This document shows positions 43,492-52,269 of a stretch of DNA of 64,000 nt, one piece after another. Every line of letters begins with the position of its first letter. Position 1 is the first letter of the stretch. The notes under the pieces were generated by a model that searched no databases, was not told the origin of the DNA, and saw nothing but the letters and a program-made list of their open reading frames with translations. This DNA is from Asanoa sp. WMMD1127 (GTDB lineage: Bacteria; Actinomycetota; Actinomycetes; Mycobacteriales; Micromonosporaceae): assembly GCF_029626225.1 (NCBI RefSeq), contig NZ_JARUBP010000001.1:7899266-7963265 (forward strand), given 5' to 3'. Position numbers and translations under genes: made by a program.

Positions 43492-44427
43492 TCAACCGGC
43501 CCGGGTGTAGGCGACGAGGAAGTCGGTCGCCGGCACCGCGAAGGCCAGCGCCACGACCGCGAGCCGGACGATCGACGGGCGGCGGGTGAGGTACGCGTAC
43601 ACCGCGACCAGCGCCGGGATCGTGATCGTCTGCAGCAGCCAGCCGTCGCGGGCGACGAGCACGCCGAGGTGGCAGCAGGCGAGCCAGACGGCGTTGGCCA
43701 GCACCCAGGCGGCCAGGCCCGCGCGGTAGCACGCGGCGGCGTTCCACCGCACCGCCGCGGTCGCGCAGCCGGCCGCGCGGTCGGCCGCCCGGTCGATGAC
43801 CGTCGTCGGCAGGTAGAGCGCGCCGCCGAGGAGCACGCCGAGCACCACCAGGACGGGCGGGTAGTCGAGGACGGGGCGGTGCAGCGCCCAGCCGCCGAGC
43901 GGGCCGAGCACCCCGACGGTGACCGCGTTGACCGTCACGTCCCAGCCGGGGCGGGCCTTGAGGCGGACGGGCGGGACGCTGTAGAGCCAGCCGAGCACGA
44001 GCACCGCCGCGGTGCCGGCGAGCAGCACGGGGCCGGCGACGGCCGCGGCCACCAGGGCACCGGCGGCACACCAGCCGGCGCACCGGCGCAGGTCGGCCGG
44101 GGTCAGCACGCCGGTCACCAGCGGGGCCGTGGCCTTGCGGGGGTTGCGGCGGTCGGTGGGCAGGTCGTGCAGGTCGTTGAGGGCGAACACGAACCCCCAG
44201 AGAAACGGCCCGAGCACGAGCCCGACCGCGACCGTCCCCGCCATCGCCGGCGCGGCGGGCAGCCAGTCGCCGCTCGCGAGCACCGCGCCGAAGGCGCCAC
44301 CGCCCCAACCGAGGGGCCAGAACCAGGGCCGGGTCAACCGCACGACGGCCCAGGCGCGTACGAGCCGCCGGGGCCGGACAACGGTTTCGGACCGGACGAG
44401 GGGCGGAGCCGCGACAGCGCTGGTCAT
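43492..44427 (-). CDS. UbiA family prenyltransferase
   Basis: A 311-residue membrane enzyme with eight or nine helices. The first Asp motif is NDLHDLPTDRRNPRK (NDxxDxxxD) near residue 85. The second is TVIDRAADRAAG (DxxxD) near residue 205. The likely role is prenylation of an aromatic or polar acceptor; the group differs from MenA and CyoE. A TAGCGT -10 (44435-44440, minus) ends 7 bases before ATG 44427, so the mRNA is leaderless. No pathway neighbours identify the product. Confidence 0.82.
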   Translation of the reverse strand: MTSAVAAPPLVRSETVVRPRRLVRAWAVVRLTRPWFWPLGWGGGAFGAVLASGDWLPAAPAMAGTVAVGLVLGPFLWGFVFALNDLHDLPTDRRNPRKATAPLVTGVLTPADLRRCAGWCAAGALVAAAVAGPVLLAGTAAVLVLGWLYSVPPVRLKARPGWDVTVNAVTVGVLGPLGGWALHRPVLDYPPVLVVLGVLLGGALYLPTTVIDRAADRAAGCATAAVRWNAAACYRAGLAAWVLANAVWLACCHLGVLVARDGWLLQTITIPALVAVYAYLTRRPSIVRLAVVALAFAVPATDFLVAYTRAG

Positions 44428-44508
44428 GCCACCGACGCTAGAAGCGCGCGGGACGCACCTGATCACCTCGGCGAGCGATCCCGCTCCCCCGCGCGGGGGA
44501 GATCACGG

Positions 44509-45765
44509 TCAGCGGAGCGGGCGGAAGTAGCGGTCCGCCGCCCAGCCGGCCACCTCGTGGCCCATGCGCACGCCCGCCGTGTCGGCCGAGCGGAAGTGGA
44601 TGCCCAGCCAGACGCGGGCGTCGACCACGTCCTGGTCCAGGGCACGCCCGGAGACGTAGGACCGTGTCACGCCCGGCACCGCCGTCGAGGTCAGGGTCAG
44701 CCTCAGCCACCGTGTGTCGAGCACCTCCGCCAAGGCCGCGGTGAAGGCGCCGGACGCCGCCGAGTAGCCGCTCACCCAGTCCGGATAGGGCGGCGTCGCG
44801 ATCATGGGTGTCCAGGTCGGGTCCGGGGTCGTGGCCGGGTTGCCGTCGGTGTCCGCCAGCGCGATCGCGGTGACCGGGCGCCAGTAGGCGTAGCGGTACT
44901 TCGAGTGCCAGACCGAGATCGCCGTGTCGGCGAGGCTCATGTCGACCGCCGCGAACATCCGGGCGGCGGCGGCCAGGCTCAGGCCGCGCAGCGCCACCTG
45001 GTCGCGCAGGGCCGCGTTGAACTGGACGACCACGTTGCCCGCGAAGAAGCGGGCCGTGTCGGTCTGGGCCGGCGTCCGGACCGTCGACGTCGCGCTGCCG
45101 AGGGCCTTCACCTCGGCGAACTCGCGGGCGTAGCGGGCCGAGCCGAGGGCCGGCGGCGGACCCGGCGTGCCGAACTGGGCGCCGTCGCGGACGAGCAACG
45201 GGCGCACCGCGCCCAGCCACGGCACGGCGAACGGCGCCAGGGCCGGCGGGGTGGGGCGCCACACGCCCGGGGCCGGCGGCCGGGTGTAGGACACCGGCGC
45301 GTTGCGGCCGTCGTCGGCCCGCTGCCGGATCAGCGTGTCGGCGGCTAGCTCGCCGAAGGCGACGCCGGCGGCCTTGGCCGGGCCGTCCGGGATCCGCGAC
45401 AGCGACGCGGCGTACGCGGCATCCAATGTGGACGAGGCCGCAGGCGAGTAGGTGACGAGCACCCGGTGTGCGGCCGCGACCGCGGCGGCCGGTGCCGAGG
45501 CCCGGTGCGGCGCGCGGGCGCGGAACCGGTAGGGCTCGTAGCCGCCGGTGATGCCGACGACCGCGTTGTAGACGGCCGCGTGCACGAAGCCCATGTAGAG
45601 CAGCCCCTCGGGCTGCGACCTGGTCGGGTCGCCGACCAGGGTGGTGACCGCGATCGCGTTCCACTCGGCGACCACCGCCGGGTCGTCCCGCGAGGACGCC
45701 GCCGCGGGGGCGGCGACGGACGCCAGCACCAGGGCACAGACGAGGACCAGACCACGAGCGCGCAT
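44509..45765 (-). CDS. Secreted vanadium haloperoxidase-like phosphatase-fold protein
   Basis: A 418-residue exported protein with the signal peptide MRARGLVLVCALVLASVAAP and cleavage near AAAS. The vanadate/phosphate site shared by vanadium haloperoxidases and PAP2 phosphatases is partly present: KYRYAYWRP (KX6RP) near residue 290 and ARVWLGIHFRSAD (RxxxGxH) near residue 385. The middle motif, usually PSGH, reads VSGYSA here, so the acid-base histidine is replaced by tyrosine. The enzyme may be altered in activity. ATG 45765 is preferred; a GTG three codons upstream is possible. Confidence 0.82.
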   Translation of the reverse strand: MRARGLVLVCALVLASVAAPAAASSRDDPAVVAEWNAIAVTTLVGDPTRSQPEGLLYMGFVHAAVYNAVVGITGGYEPYRFRARAPHRASAPAAAVAAAHRVLVTYSPAASSTLDAAYAASLSRIPDGPAKAAGVAFGELAADTLIRQRADDGRNAPVSYTRPPAPGVWRPTPPALAPFAVPWLGAVRPLLVRDGAQFGTPGPPPALGSARYAREFAEVKALGSATSTVRTPAQTDTARFFAGNVVVQFNAALRDQVALRGLSLAAAARMFAAVDMSLADTAISVWHSKYRYAYWRPVTAIALADTDGNPATTPDPTWTPMIATPPYPDWVSGYSAASGAFTAALAEVLDTRWLRLTLTSTAVPGVTRSYVSGRALDQDVVDARVWLGIHFRSADTAGVRMGHEVAGWAADRYFRPLR

Positions 45766-45951
45766 CTCGACCACCTCGGCTCCGCGCGCGTACGAAAGCT
45801 GCCCGGGATGCTTCTCCGATGATCTAGGTCGGTCAATGGCTGTCGCCCGGAAGGATGACCCGATCGATCAGTTTCGGAGAAGCCGCCGCCGAGCCGGGTT
45901 TCCTAACCTGGCGGTGTCCGCACCGACGCGCACGCGAGGAGCACCAAGGCG

Positions 45952-46371
45952 ATGATCACGAAGCTGAACGTCACGTCCATCTACGTGCTGGACAAGGACG
46001 AGGCGCTGGACTTCTACGTCGACAAGCTCGGTCTGGAGAAGGGCAACGACGTCCGGCAGGGCGACTACCGCTGGCTGACCGTACGCGTCCCCGGCGCCGA
46101 CGGCACCGAGATCTCCCTGGAGGAACCGGGCGCCCCACTGCACGACGAGGCGACCGCCCGCCAGCTCCGGGAGCTCGTGGCCAAGGGCGCGCTGACCGGC
46201 CTGGTCCTCATCACGGACGACATCCAGCAGCTCTTCGACACCCTGAAGGCGCGCGGTGTCACCGACTTCACGCAGGAGCCGACCGCGCACTTCTACGGCA
46301 CCGACATGGGCCTGCGGGACCCGTTCGGCAACCCGATCCGGATTCTCCAGCAGGGAGACGCCACCGCCTGA
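45952..46371 (+). CDS. VOC family protein
   Basis: A 139-residue glyoxalase-fold protein. It begins MITKLNVTSIYVLDKDEALD, and the family pattern of this subgroup (FYVDKLGLEKGNDVRQGDYR, WLTVRVPG) is clear. The final metal-site region is HFYGTDMGLRDPFGNPIRIL. Similar proteins are annotated as lactoylglutathione lyase-like without proof. GAGGAGCACCAAGGCG precedes the ATG, and TAACCT (45904-45909) may be its -10. It converges with the ROK gene, with 1 bp between the stops. Confidence 0.88.
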   Translation: MITKLNVTSIYVLDKDEALDFYVDKLGLEKGNDVRQGDYRWLTVRVPGADGTEISLEEPGAPLHDEATARQLRELVAKGALTGLVLITDDIQQLFDTLKARGVTDFTQEPTAHFYGTDMGLRDPFGNPIRILQQGDATA

Positions 46372-46372
46372 C

Positions 46373-47509
46373 TCACCCGACGTACGACTGGATCGCGGTG
46401 ACCGCGGCCCCGCGCGCCCATGCGTCGAAGCCGCCGGGATGCACCTCGACGGCGACGGGGTCAGCGGCCGGATCCCGGTCGGCGGCCAGACCGTCGGCCA
46501 TCGCGGCCGCGGCGACCGAGGCGAGCCGGATGCCGTCGCCGGAGAGCACCACCAGCGGCGCCATGGTCAGGTTGGCGACCATCGCGACCAGCCGGCCCAG
46601 CGCGCGCCCGGCGTCGTGCACCACCCGCGCGGCAACCGGGTCGCCGGCCTCGGCCATGTCGAGGCACTCGGCGTAGCCGGCGACGCGACCCCGGCCGACC
46701 GCCACCGCGTCCCGGATCTTGCCGCTGGCCAGCATCGCCTCGGCACAGCCCCGGTGGCCACGGGCGCAGAGCGGGCCGAGCGGGTCGAGCTGGAGGTGGG
46801 CGACGAGGCCCACGCCGGCGTCGTCGCTGTCCACCAGGCGATCGTGCACGACCAGGCCGTAGCCGACCCCCACGCCGATGGTGACCAGCGCGAACCGGTC
46901 ACGGCCGCGGGCGGCGCCGAACCAGTGCGTGGCCCGGGTCAGCGCGAGCACGTCGTTGTCGACCACGGTGGGCGCCCCGGTCGCGGCGGCGACGAGACCA
47001 CCTAGGTCGACCGGCTCGGCCCAACCGAAGTACGGCGCCGCCGTCACCGTGCGGTGGTCGGCCGCCCGCCCGCCGAGGCTCACCCCGACCCCGGTCAGCG
47101 CCTCACCGCCGGCGCAGGTGGCGACGAGCGACGCGACGCTCGCGACCACGTCGGCCGGCGACTTGCCGCGCAACGGAGCGTCCACTGTGGCCAGCACCGT
47201 GGAGCGCAGGTCGGCCAGCACGGCGTACCCGTGTGACCCGGTGAGCTTGACGCCCACGAACCGGTGCCCATCGGCGACCACGTCCAGCGGCGTCGACGGG
47301 CGCCCGACACCGCCCTCGCGGCCCGGGCCGACCGGCACGACCAGCCCGCCCGCCAGCAACGGCGCGACCAGCCGGGTCACGCTGCCGGCGGAGAGGCCGA
47401 GGCGGCGGGCGAGCGCCGTGCGGGACAGCGGGCCGTGCCGGAGCAGCTCGACGGCGGCGGCCCGGGTCGCGGGCGTCAGCGACGGCCAACCGGTTGAACC
47501 GTTGGACAC
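46373..47509 (-). CDS. ROK family transcriptional regulator
   Basis: A 378-residue ROK repressor. An N-terminal winged HTH (LSRTALARRLGLSAGSVTRL near residue 29) is followed by a sugar-kinase-like domain with GVGVSLGGR and VDNDVLALT. The zinc motif is incomplete: CARGHRGCAE in place of CxCGxxGCxE. Such proteins usually control a sugar gene set, here most likely the divergent ABC importer. I chose GTG 47509 for its GAGGTGGG site; an in-frame ATG-like start at 47572 would extend into the promoter region. Confidence 0.9.
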   Translation of the reverse strand: MSNGSTGWPSLTPATRAAAVELLRHGPLSRTALARRLGLSAGSVTRLVAPLLAGGLVVPVGPGREGGVGRPSTPLDVVADGHRFVGVKLTGSHGYAVLADLRSTVLATVDAPLRGKSPADVVASVASLVATCAGGEALTGVGVSLGGRAADHRTVTAAPYFGWAEPVDLGGLVAAATGAPTVVDNDVLALTRATHWFGAARGRDRFALVTIGVGVGYGLVVHDRLVDSDDAGVGLVAHLQLDPLGPLCARGHRGCAEAMLASGKIRDAVAVGRGRVAGYAECLDMAEAGDPVAARVVHDAGRALGRLVAMVANLTMAPLVVLSGDGIRLASVAAAAMADGLAADRDPAADPVAVEVHPGGFDAWARGAAVTAIQSYVG

Positions 47510-47622
47510 CGGGTATCCCACCTCGATCGATCGGGTGTGCTCATGATGCCAGCCGATCTGTTTCTTGTGCATTCAAAGCAATGCACGCGCAGGATTCGCT
47601 ATTTGCGGCATATCGCCAAGGG

Positions 47623-47658
47623 TTGACCGGGGACTTATTTTCGGCGTAGAAGTAAGTC
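47623..47658 (+). promoter_or_regulatory. Sugar importer promoter with inverted repeat
   Basis: TTGACC (47623-47628) followed 18 bp later by TAGAAG (47647-47652) could be the promoter of the importer. GACTTA (47632-47637) and TAAGTC (47653-47658) are inverted around 15 bases. The outer arms match at 8 of 10 positions, and the repeat spans the spacer and -10. Long inverted repeats with A/T-rich arms are typical ROK operators, so this is the best candidate site for the divergent regulator. Confidence 0.5.
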
Positions 47659-47696
47659 AATGGTGACGTCCGTCACTGCCCGGAGGTGGTGTGCCC

Positions 47697-48929
47697 ATGC
47701 CCCGCCGCATCGTCCGCGTCGTCGCCTGCCTCGCCACGGCCGCCCTGCTCGGCGGCTGCGGTGTCCTCGGCGCCGACGACGGCCGCACGACGCTCGACTT
47801 CTTCCAGTTCAAGCCCGAGGCCATCGAGACCTTCGACCGGCTGATCGCCGACTTCGAGCGGGAGCACCCCGACATCCACGTGGTGCAGAACCACGTGCCC
47901 AACGCCGACACCGCGATCCGCACCCGGCTGGTCCGCGACGACGTGCCCGACGTGATGACGCTCAACGCCAACGCGTCGTTCGGCGAGCTCGCCCGGGCCG
48001 GCGTCTTCTACGACTTCGCCCGCGAACCCGCGACCAGGACCGTCACCCCGGCGATCCTCGACATCATCAACGCGCTCGGCACCGCCAACCCCGGCGAGGT
48101 CAACGGGTTGCCGTTCGCCAGCAACGCCGACGGGGTGCTCTACAACAAGGCGCTGTTCGCGCAGCACGACGTCAAGGTGCCGACCACCTGGCAGGAGCTG
48201 ATCGCGGCGGCCGAGACGTTCAAGGCGGCCGGTGTGACGCCGTTCTACGCCACGCTCAAGGAGTCCTGGACGGCGCTGCCGTCGTTCAACGCGCTCGCCG
48301 CCAACCTGCCGCCCGACGACTTCTGGGAGCAGCGGCGGGCCGGCGCGACCACCTTCGCCGACGCCTACGGCACCGTCGCGGACCGCTACCAGCAACTCTT
48401 CTCGTACGCCCAGCCCGACAAGCTCTCCCGCGGCTACAACGACGGCAACCAGGCGTTCGCCGAGGGCGAGACGGCCATGTACCTGCAGGGCATCTGGGCC
48501 ATCCCGACGATCCGCGAGTTCGAGCCGGACTTCGACATCGGGGTGTTCCCGCTGCCGATGGACTCGCCGGCCGACACGCGGCTGGTGTCCGGTGTGGACG
48601 TCGCCATCACCTTGGGCCGCGAACCGTCCAACAAGGACGCCGCCATGACGTTCGTCAACTGGCTGATGCGGCCCGAGGTCGTCTCCGCGTACGCCGAGGA
48701 CCAGAGCGCCGTCCCGCCGCTGCAGGCGCTCGAGCCGGCCGACGAGGCGCTCAAGGACCTCGTGCCCGTCTTCGCGAGCGGTCAGGTCACCGGGTTCGCC
48801 GACCACCAGATCCCGCCGGCGATCCCCTTGCCCCAGATCTGTCAGCAGTTCCTCATCGACGGCGACCGGGCGGCGTTCCTCGCGTCCCTCGACGACGAGT
48901 GGGACAAGTTCACCCGGCGACGCGGCTGA
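47697..48929 (+). CDS. Sugar ABC transporter substrate-binding lipoprotein
   Basis: A 410-residue family 1 solute-binding protein. The signal peptide RRIVRVVACLATAALLGG ends at the lipobox cysteine (LLGGCGVLG), anchoring it outside the membrane. The binding fold follows, with LYNKALFAQHDVKVPTTWQE and GETAMYLQGIWAIPTI typical of oligosaccharide-binding proteins. I chose ATG 47697, 10 bases after GGAGG, over a GTG two codons upstream. It is the first gene of an importer with two permeases, and the ligand is unknown. Confidence 0.93.
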   Translation: MPRRIVRVVACLATAALLGGCGVLGADDGRTTLDFFQFKPEAIETFDRLIADFEREHPDIHVVQNHVPNADTAIRTRLVRDDVPDVMTLNANASFGELARAGVFYDFAREPATRTVTPAILDIINALGTANPGEVNGLPFASNADGVLYNKALFAQHDVKVPTTWQELIAAAETFKAAGVTPFYATLKESWTALPSFNALAANLPPDDFWEQRRAGATTFADAYGTVADRYQQLFSYAQPDKLSRGYNDGNQAFAEGETAMYLQGIWAIPTIREFEPDFDIGVFPLPMDSPADTRLVSGVDVAITLGREPSNKDAAMTFVNWLMRPEVVSAYAEDQSAVPPLQALEPADEALKDLVPVFASGQVTGFADHQIPPAIPLPQICQQFLIDGDRAAFLASLDDEWDKFTRRRG

Positions 48930-48938
48930 GGAGGCGAG

Positions 48939-49802
48939 ATGACGCGTACGAACCGCACCTTCTACTGGATGGTCGTGCCCGCCTTCGTGTTGTTCTTCGT
49001 GTTCCACACGATCCCGGTGCTGCAGGGCGTCTTCTACAGCTTCACCGACTACGCCGGCTACGGCGACTGGAGCTTCGTCGGGTTCGACAACTACACCAAC
49101 ATCTTCGGTGACGAGCGGATCCGCGACTCGTACCTGTTCACCTTCCAGTTCGCGATCCTCAGCACGGTCCTCGTCAACGTGCTCGCGCTGGCGATCGCGA
49201 TCGGCCTCAACGCGAAGATCAAGTTCCGGACGGCGTTGCGCGGCGTCTTCTTCCTCCCCAACGTGATGGCCATCCTGGTGGTCGGCTACATCTTCAACTA
49301 CCTGTTCAGCTACACGCTCCCCTGGTTCGGCCAGAAGCTGGGCAGCGCCACGTTCTCGACGAGCATCCTGGCCAACGAGAACCTGGCGTGGCTGGCGATC
49401 GTGGTGTTCGCGGTCTGGCAGGCCACCGCCTTCGCCGTCATCCTCTACCTGGCGGGGCTGCAGACCATCCCGACCGAGTTGTACGAGGCCGCGTCCATCG
49501 ACGGCGCCGGCGCCTGGCGGCAGTTCCGGCAGATCACGTTCCCGCTGATCGCCGCGTTCTTCACGATCAACATGGTGCTGTCGCTGAAGAACTTCCTGAA
49601 CGTCTTCGACCACATCATCCCGCTGACCGACGGCGGCCCCGGCACGGCGACCGAGTCCATCTCGCTGGTCATCTACCGGGGCGGGTTCCAGGGCGGCGAC
49701 TTCGCCTACCAGACGGCCAACGCGGTCGTGTTCTTCATCGTGATCGTCGCGTTCTCGCTGTTCCAGCTCCGCATCCTGATGCGCCGGGAGGTGCGTGCCT
49801 GA
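48939..49802 (+). CDS. Sugar ABC transporter permease (MalF type)
   Basis: A 287-residue permease with six membrane helices. The EAA loop that docks the ATPase reads EAASIDGAGAWRQFRQITFP near residue 183. It begins 9 bp after the binding-protein gene with a strong GAGGAGG, and its stop overlaps the next permease gene by one base (TGATG). It forms a heterodimer with the following protein. Confidence 0.95.
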   Translation: MTRTNRTFYWMVVPAFVLFFVFHTIPVLQGVFYSFTDYAGYGDWSFVGFDNYTNIFGDERIRDSYLFTFQFAILSTVLVNVLALAIAIGLNAKIKFRTALRGVFFLPNVMAILVVGYIFNYLFSYTLPWFGQKLGSATFSTSILANENLAWLAIVVFAVWQATAFAVILYLAGLQTIPTELYEAASIDGAGAWRQFRQITFPLIAAFFTINMVLSLKNFLNVFDHIIPLTDGGPGTATESISLVIYRGGFQGGDFAYQTANAVVFFIVIVAFSLFQLRILMRREVRA

Positions 49803-50716
49803 TGACCACCGACGCCTTGACCCGAGCCACGCCGCCCGCCGCCGACGCGGAGCCGCCGCGCCGCCGGCTCTGGTCGCGCCGCTCGTCCGAGCCGCGGGAG
49901 AACTTCAAGGTCAACTGGTGGCTGACCGCGCTGATGTGCGTGCTGTCGCTGACCGTGCTGATCCCCTTGTACTTCGCGATCGTCACCGCCCTCAAGACCC
50001 CCGACGAGCTGACCGGCTCGGGCTTCGGGCTGCCGGGCGACCCGCGCTGGGCCAACTTCAGCGAGGCCTGGGAGCTGACCAACTTCCCACGGGCGGCGCT
50101 CAACAGCGCGCTCATCACGGTGGGCGCGGTGGTGCTGACGCTGCTGTCCAACTCGATGGTCGCGTATGCCATCAGCCGCAACTGGCATCGCCGCCGCTTC
50201 CGCATCCTGTTCTTCTATTTCGTCTCGGCGCTGTTCGTGCCGTTCCCGATCATCATGCTGCCCGTGGTGAAGCAGACCTCGCTGCTGTTCATGGACAACC
50301 AGATCGGCCTGATCTTCCTGTACGTGGTGTACGGGCTCGCCCTCAACGTCTTCATCTACGTCGGCTACCTCAACTCGATCCCGCGCGAGTTGGAGGAGGC
50401 GGCGATGACCGAGGGCGCGAGCGTCTGGACCACGTTCTGGCGGATCATCTTCCCGCTGCTGGCCCCGATCAACGCGACCGTCGGGATCCTGACCTGCCTG
50501 TGGGCGTGGAACGACTTCCTGCTGCCGCTGGTCGTGCTGTCGTCGCCGTCGGCGCAAACCCTGCCGCTCGTGCAGTACGTGTTCCAGGGCCAGTTCAGCA
50601 CCAACTACACGCTGGCCTTCGCCTCCTACCTGATGGCGTTGGCCCCACTGGTCCTGGTCTACGTCTTCGCCCAGCGCTGGGTCATCTCCGGCGTGATGCG
50701 CGGCTCGGTCAAGTGA
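49802..50716 (+). CDS. Sugar ABC transporter permease (MalG type)
   Basis: A 304-residue permease with six helices after a 45-residue Arg- and Pro-rich cytoplasmic N-terminus. Its EAA loop is EEAAMTEGASVWTTFWRIIF near residue 197. It is translationally coupled to the first permease. No ATPase gene follows, so the importer must use one encoded elsewhere, as the shared MsiK-type ATPase of streptomycetes does. Its 3' end overlaps the convergent acetyltransferase gene by 8 bp. Confidence 0.95.
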   Translation: MTTDALTRATPPAADAEPPRRRLWSRRSSEPRENFKVNWWLTALMCVLSLTVLIPLYFAIVTALKTPDELTGSGFGLPGDPRWANFSEAWELTNFPRAALNSALITVGAVVLTLLSNSMVAYAISRNWHRRRFRILFFYFVSALFVPFPIIMLPVVKQTSLLFMDNQIGLIFLYVVYGLALNVFIYVGYLNSIPRELEEAAMTEGASVWTTFWRIIFPLLAPINATVGILTCLWAWNDFLLPLVVLSSPSAQTLPLVQYVFQGQFSTNYTLAFASYLMALAPLVLVYVFAQRWVISGVMRGSVK

Positions 50717-51563
50717 CGTCTCTCCGGTAGGTGGCGAGGGTCTGCAGGTCGGTGAAGCCGAGGCGGGTGTAGAGCTCTCCCGCGCGTTCGGACTCCCAGC
50801 CGATCTTCAAGGTGGTGGCGCCGGCCCCGGCCAGGCGGTCGAGGCCGGCGCTGATCATCGCGTAACCGATGCCGCGGCCGGCGTGGGCGTCCTCGACGCG
50901 GACCGGCTCCACGAGCCCGACGCCGGTGAGGGGGTCGGGCCAGAAGAGCGCATAACCGGCGACGGTGTCGTCCGGCGCCAGCACCGCGAGGTCGCACCGG
51001 GGGTCGTAGAGGGTGGTCTGTCGCAGCCGCGCTTCGACGTCGGGTCCGTTGCGGCCGGCCATCGGATGCGGCGGCGTGCCGCGGCCCGCCCGGTCCACCA
51101 ACCGGTAGCCCGCCGGCAGCGCGGCCACCGCCGGGCGGTCGCTCGCCGGCATCCAGCCCGACCACACGTCGTCCTCGCGTGCGAAACCGTGCTCTTCGTA
51201 AAAGGCGGCCAGCTCCAGGTCGTCGACCGGCACGAGCGCCTCGACGGTCGCTTCGCGCTGGTCGAGCTGGGCCAGGGCGGGCCGGGCCAGGTCGTCGAAC
51301 GGCAGGGTCAACCCTGGCAGCCGGATGAGGTCGAGCGACCAGGCCTGTGTCGAGTCGGTCAACAGCGCCGCGGCGACCGGCAGGCCGTCGTCGTCGAACC
51401 AGACCGGCGTCTGGATCTCGTCCGTGGCGCGCGGGCGGCGCCACCACCACTGCGGGTCGGCGGCCTCCCACACCCCGCTCTTGGGCGCCTCGACGCGGAT
51501 CCGCTGCAGCAAGGCGGTCACCGCGGCCAACCGCTCCAGCCCCGACAACATTCCGTGGCGCAA
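50709..51563 (-). CDS. GNAT family protein, two-domain
   Basis: A 284-residue protein with a degenerate N-terminal GNAT-like half and a complete C-terminal GNAT domain (VRVEDAHAGRGIGYAMISAG as motif A, GELYTRLGFTDLQTLATY at the end). Double-GNAT proteins often keep activity in only one half. I chose TTG 51563 because AGGAG lies about 7 bases before it; ATG 51551 has no such site. The substrate is unknown. Confidence 0.85.
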   Translation of the reverse strand: MRHGMLSGLERLAAVTALLQRIRVEAPKSGVWEAADPQWWWRRPRATDEIQTPVWFDDDGLPVAAALLTDSTQAWSLDLIRLPGLTLPFDDLARPALAQLDQREATVEALVPVDDLELAAFYEEHGFAREDDVWSGWMPASDRPAVAALPAGYRLVDRAGRGTPPHPMAGRNGPDVEARLRQTTLYDPRCDLAVLAPDDTVAGYALFWPDPLTGVGLVEPVRVEDAHAGRGIGYAMISAGLDRLAGAGATTLKIGWESERAGELYTRLGFTDLQTLATYRRDVT

Positions 51564-51647
51564 GACCCGCTCCTGACCCGTCGAGCTCCGTCGATCTCGA
51601 CGACCGCGCCAGTATGGTCCTCGCGGCGTGCCTCGGCTACCGCCTTT

Positions 51648-51697
51648 AAGGAACGGCCCCTTACTAACGCTTTCCGCGGAGGAACGGCCCGTTCCTC
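51648..51697. repeat. Dispersed GGAACGG repeat, two copies
   Basis: AAGGAACGGCCCCTTACTAACG (51648-51669) and GAGGAACGGCCCGTTCCTC (51679-51697) belong to the family also present at 24943-24995 and 28677-28728. The second copy is itself nearly palindromic. They lie in the 286-bp gap between the acetyltransferase and ndk genes, which also holds the 73-bp dispersed element and nothing else recognisable. Confidence 0.75.
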
Positions 51698-51764
51698 ACG
51701 CTCGAGCGTGGCGCGGACGGCGACGGTCCGCGACGGCGCGTGGCCACCGCGGGCCTGGTCCGGG

Positions 51765-51837
51765 CGCGGACCTGGCAGCGAAGCGGAGCGAGCGGTCCCC
51801 GGCGGGAGCGACGGTCGTGCCCCCGGCGGACCCGGGA
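51765..51837 (+). repeat. Dispersed 73-bp element, copy near ndk
   Basis: About 90% identical by eye to 11773-11846 on the minus strand. Shared blocks are CGCGGACCTGGCAGCGA, GCGAGCGGTCCC, GGCGGGAGCGACGGTCG and GGCGGACCCG. It ends 12 bp before the ndk stop. It contains inverted pieces that could form a weak hairpin, but no T run. Confidence 0.75.
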
Positions 51838-51849
51838 CCGGCTGTTGGA

Positions 51850-52269
51850 TCAGGCCCCGGGGAACCAGAGCGCGATCTCGCGCTTGGCGCTGTCGGGCGA
51901 GTCGGAGGCGTGCACGAGGTTCTCGCGGTTGGAGAGGCCGAGGTCGCCGCGGATGGTGCCGGCGGCGGCCTTGCGCGCGTCGGTGGCGCCGACCAGGGCG
52001 CGGACCACCTCGATGACGCTGTCGCCGCTGAGGATCAGGGCGACCAGCGGCGCGCTGGTCATGAACTCCTTGAGCGGCGGGTAGAACGGCTTCTCGACGT
52101 GCTCGGCGTAGTGCGCGTCGGCGAGGTCCGCGTCCATCCGGCGGTGGGCCAGGGCGTCGATGGTCAGGCCCTTGCGCTCGAAGCGGCTCAGGATCTCGCC
52201 GACGAGGCCGCGGCGGACCGCGTCTGGCTTGATCAGCACGAGCGTGCGCTCGACCGGGCTGCTGGACAC
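51850..52269 (-). CDS. ndk: Nucleoside diphosphate kinase
   Basis: A 139-residue NDK that passes phosphate from ATP to other nucleoside diphosphates. [20 protein letters not shown] is the family N-terminus, and the canonical active-site context [20 protein letters not shown] holds the phosphohistidine (H in VHASDS). I chose GTG 52269 because AGGAGG lies 9 bases upstream; the GTG three codons earlier touches that site. In M. tuberculosis ndk is next to rne; here 32 kb separates them. Confidence 0.97.
   Translation of the reverse strand: MSSSPVERTLVLIKPDAVRRGLVGEILSRFERKGLTIDALAHRRMDADLADAHYAEHVEKPFYPPLKEFMTSAPLVALILSGDSVIEVVRALVGATDARKAAAGTIRGDLGLSNRENLVHASDSPDSAKREIALWFPGA

Noticed and set aside
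45811..45882. Nine-base inverted repeat CTTCTCCGA...TCGGAGAAG between haloperoxidase and VOC genes
   Set aside because: The arms are 54 bases apart and match no promoter element; it may be chance, so it is not listed as an operator.
47486..47505. Imperfect palindrome in the first codons of the ROK gene
   Set aside because: It lies in coding sequence and has mismatches; the intergenic inverted repeat at 47632-47658 is a better operator candidate.
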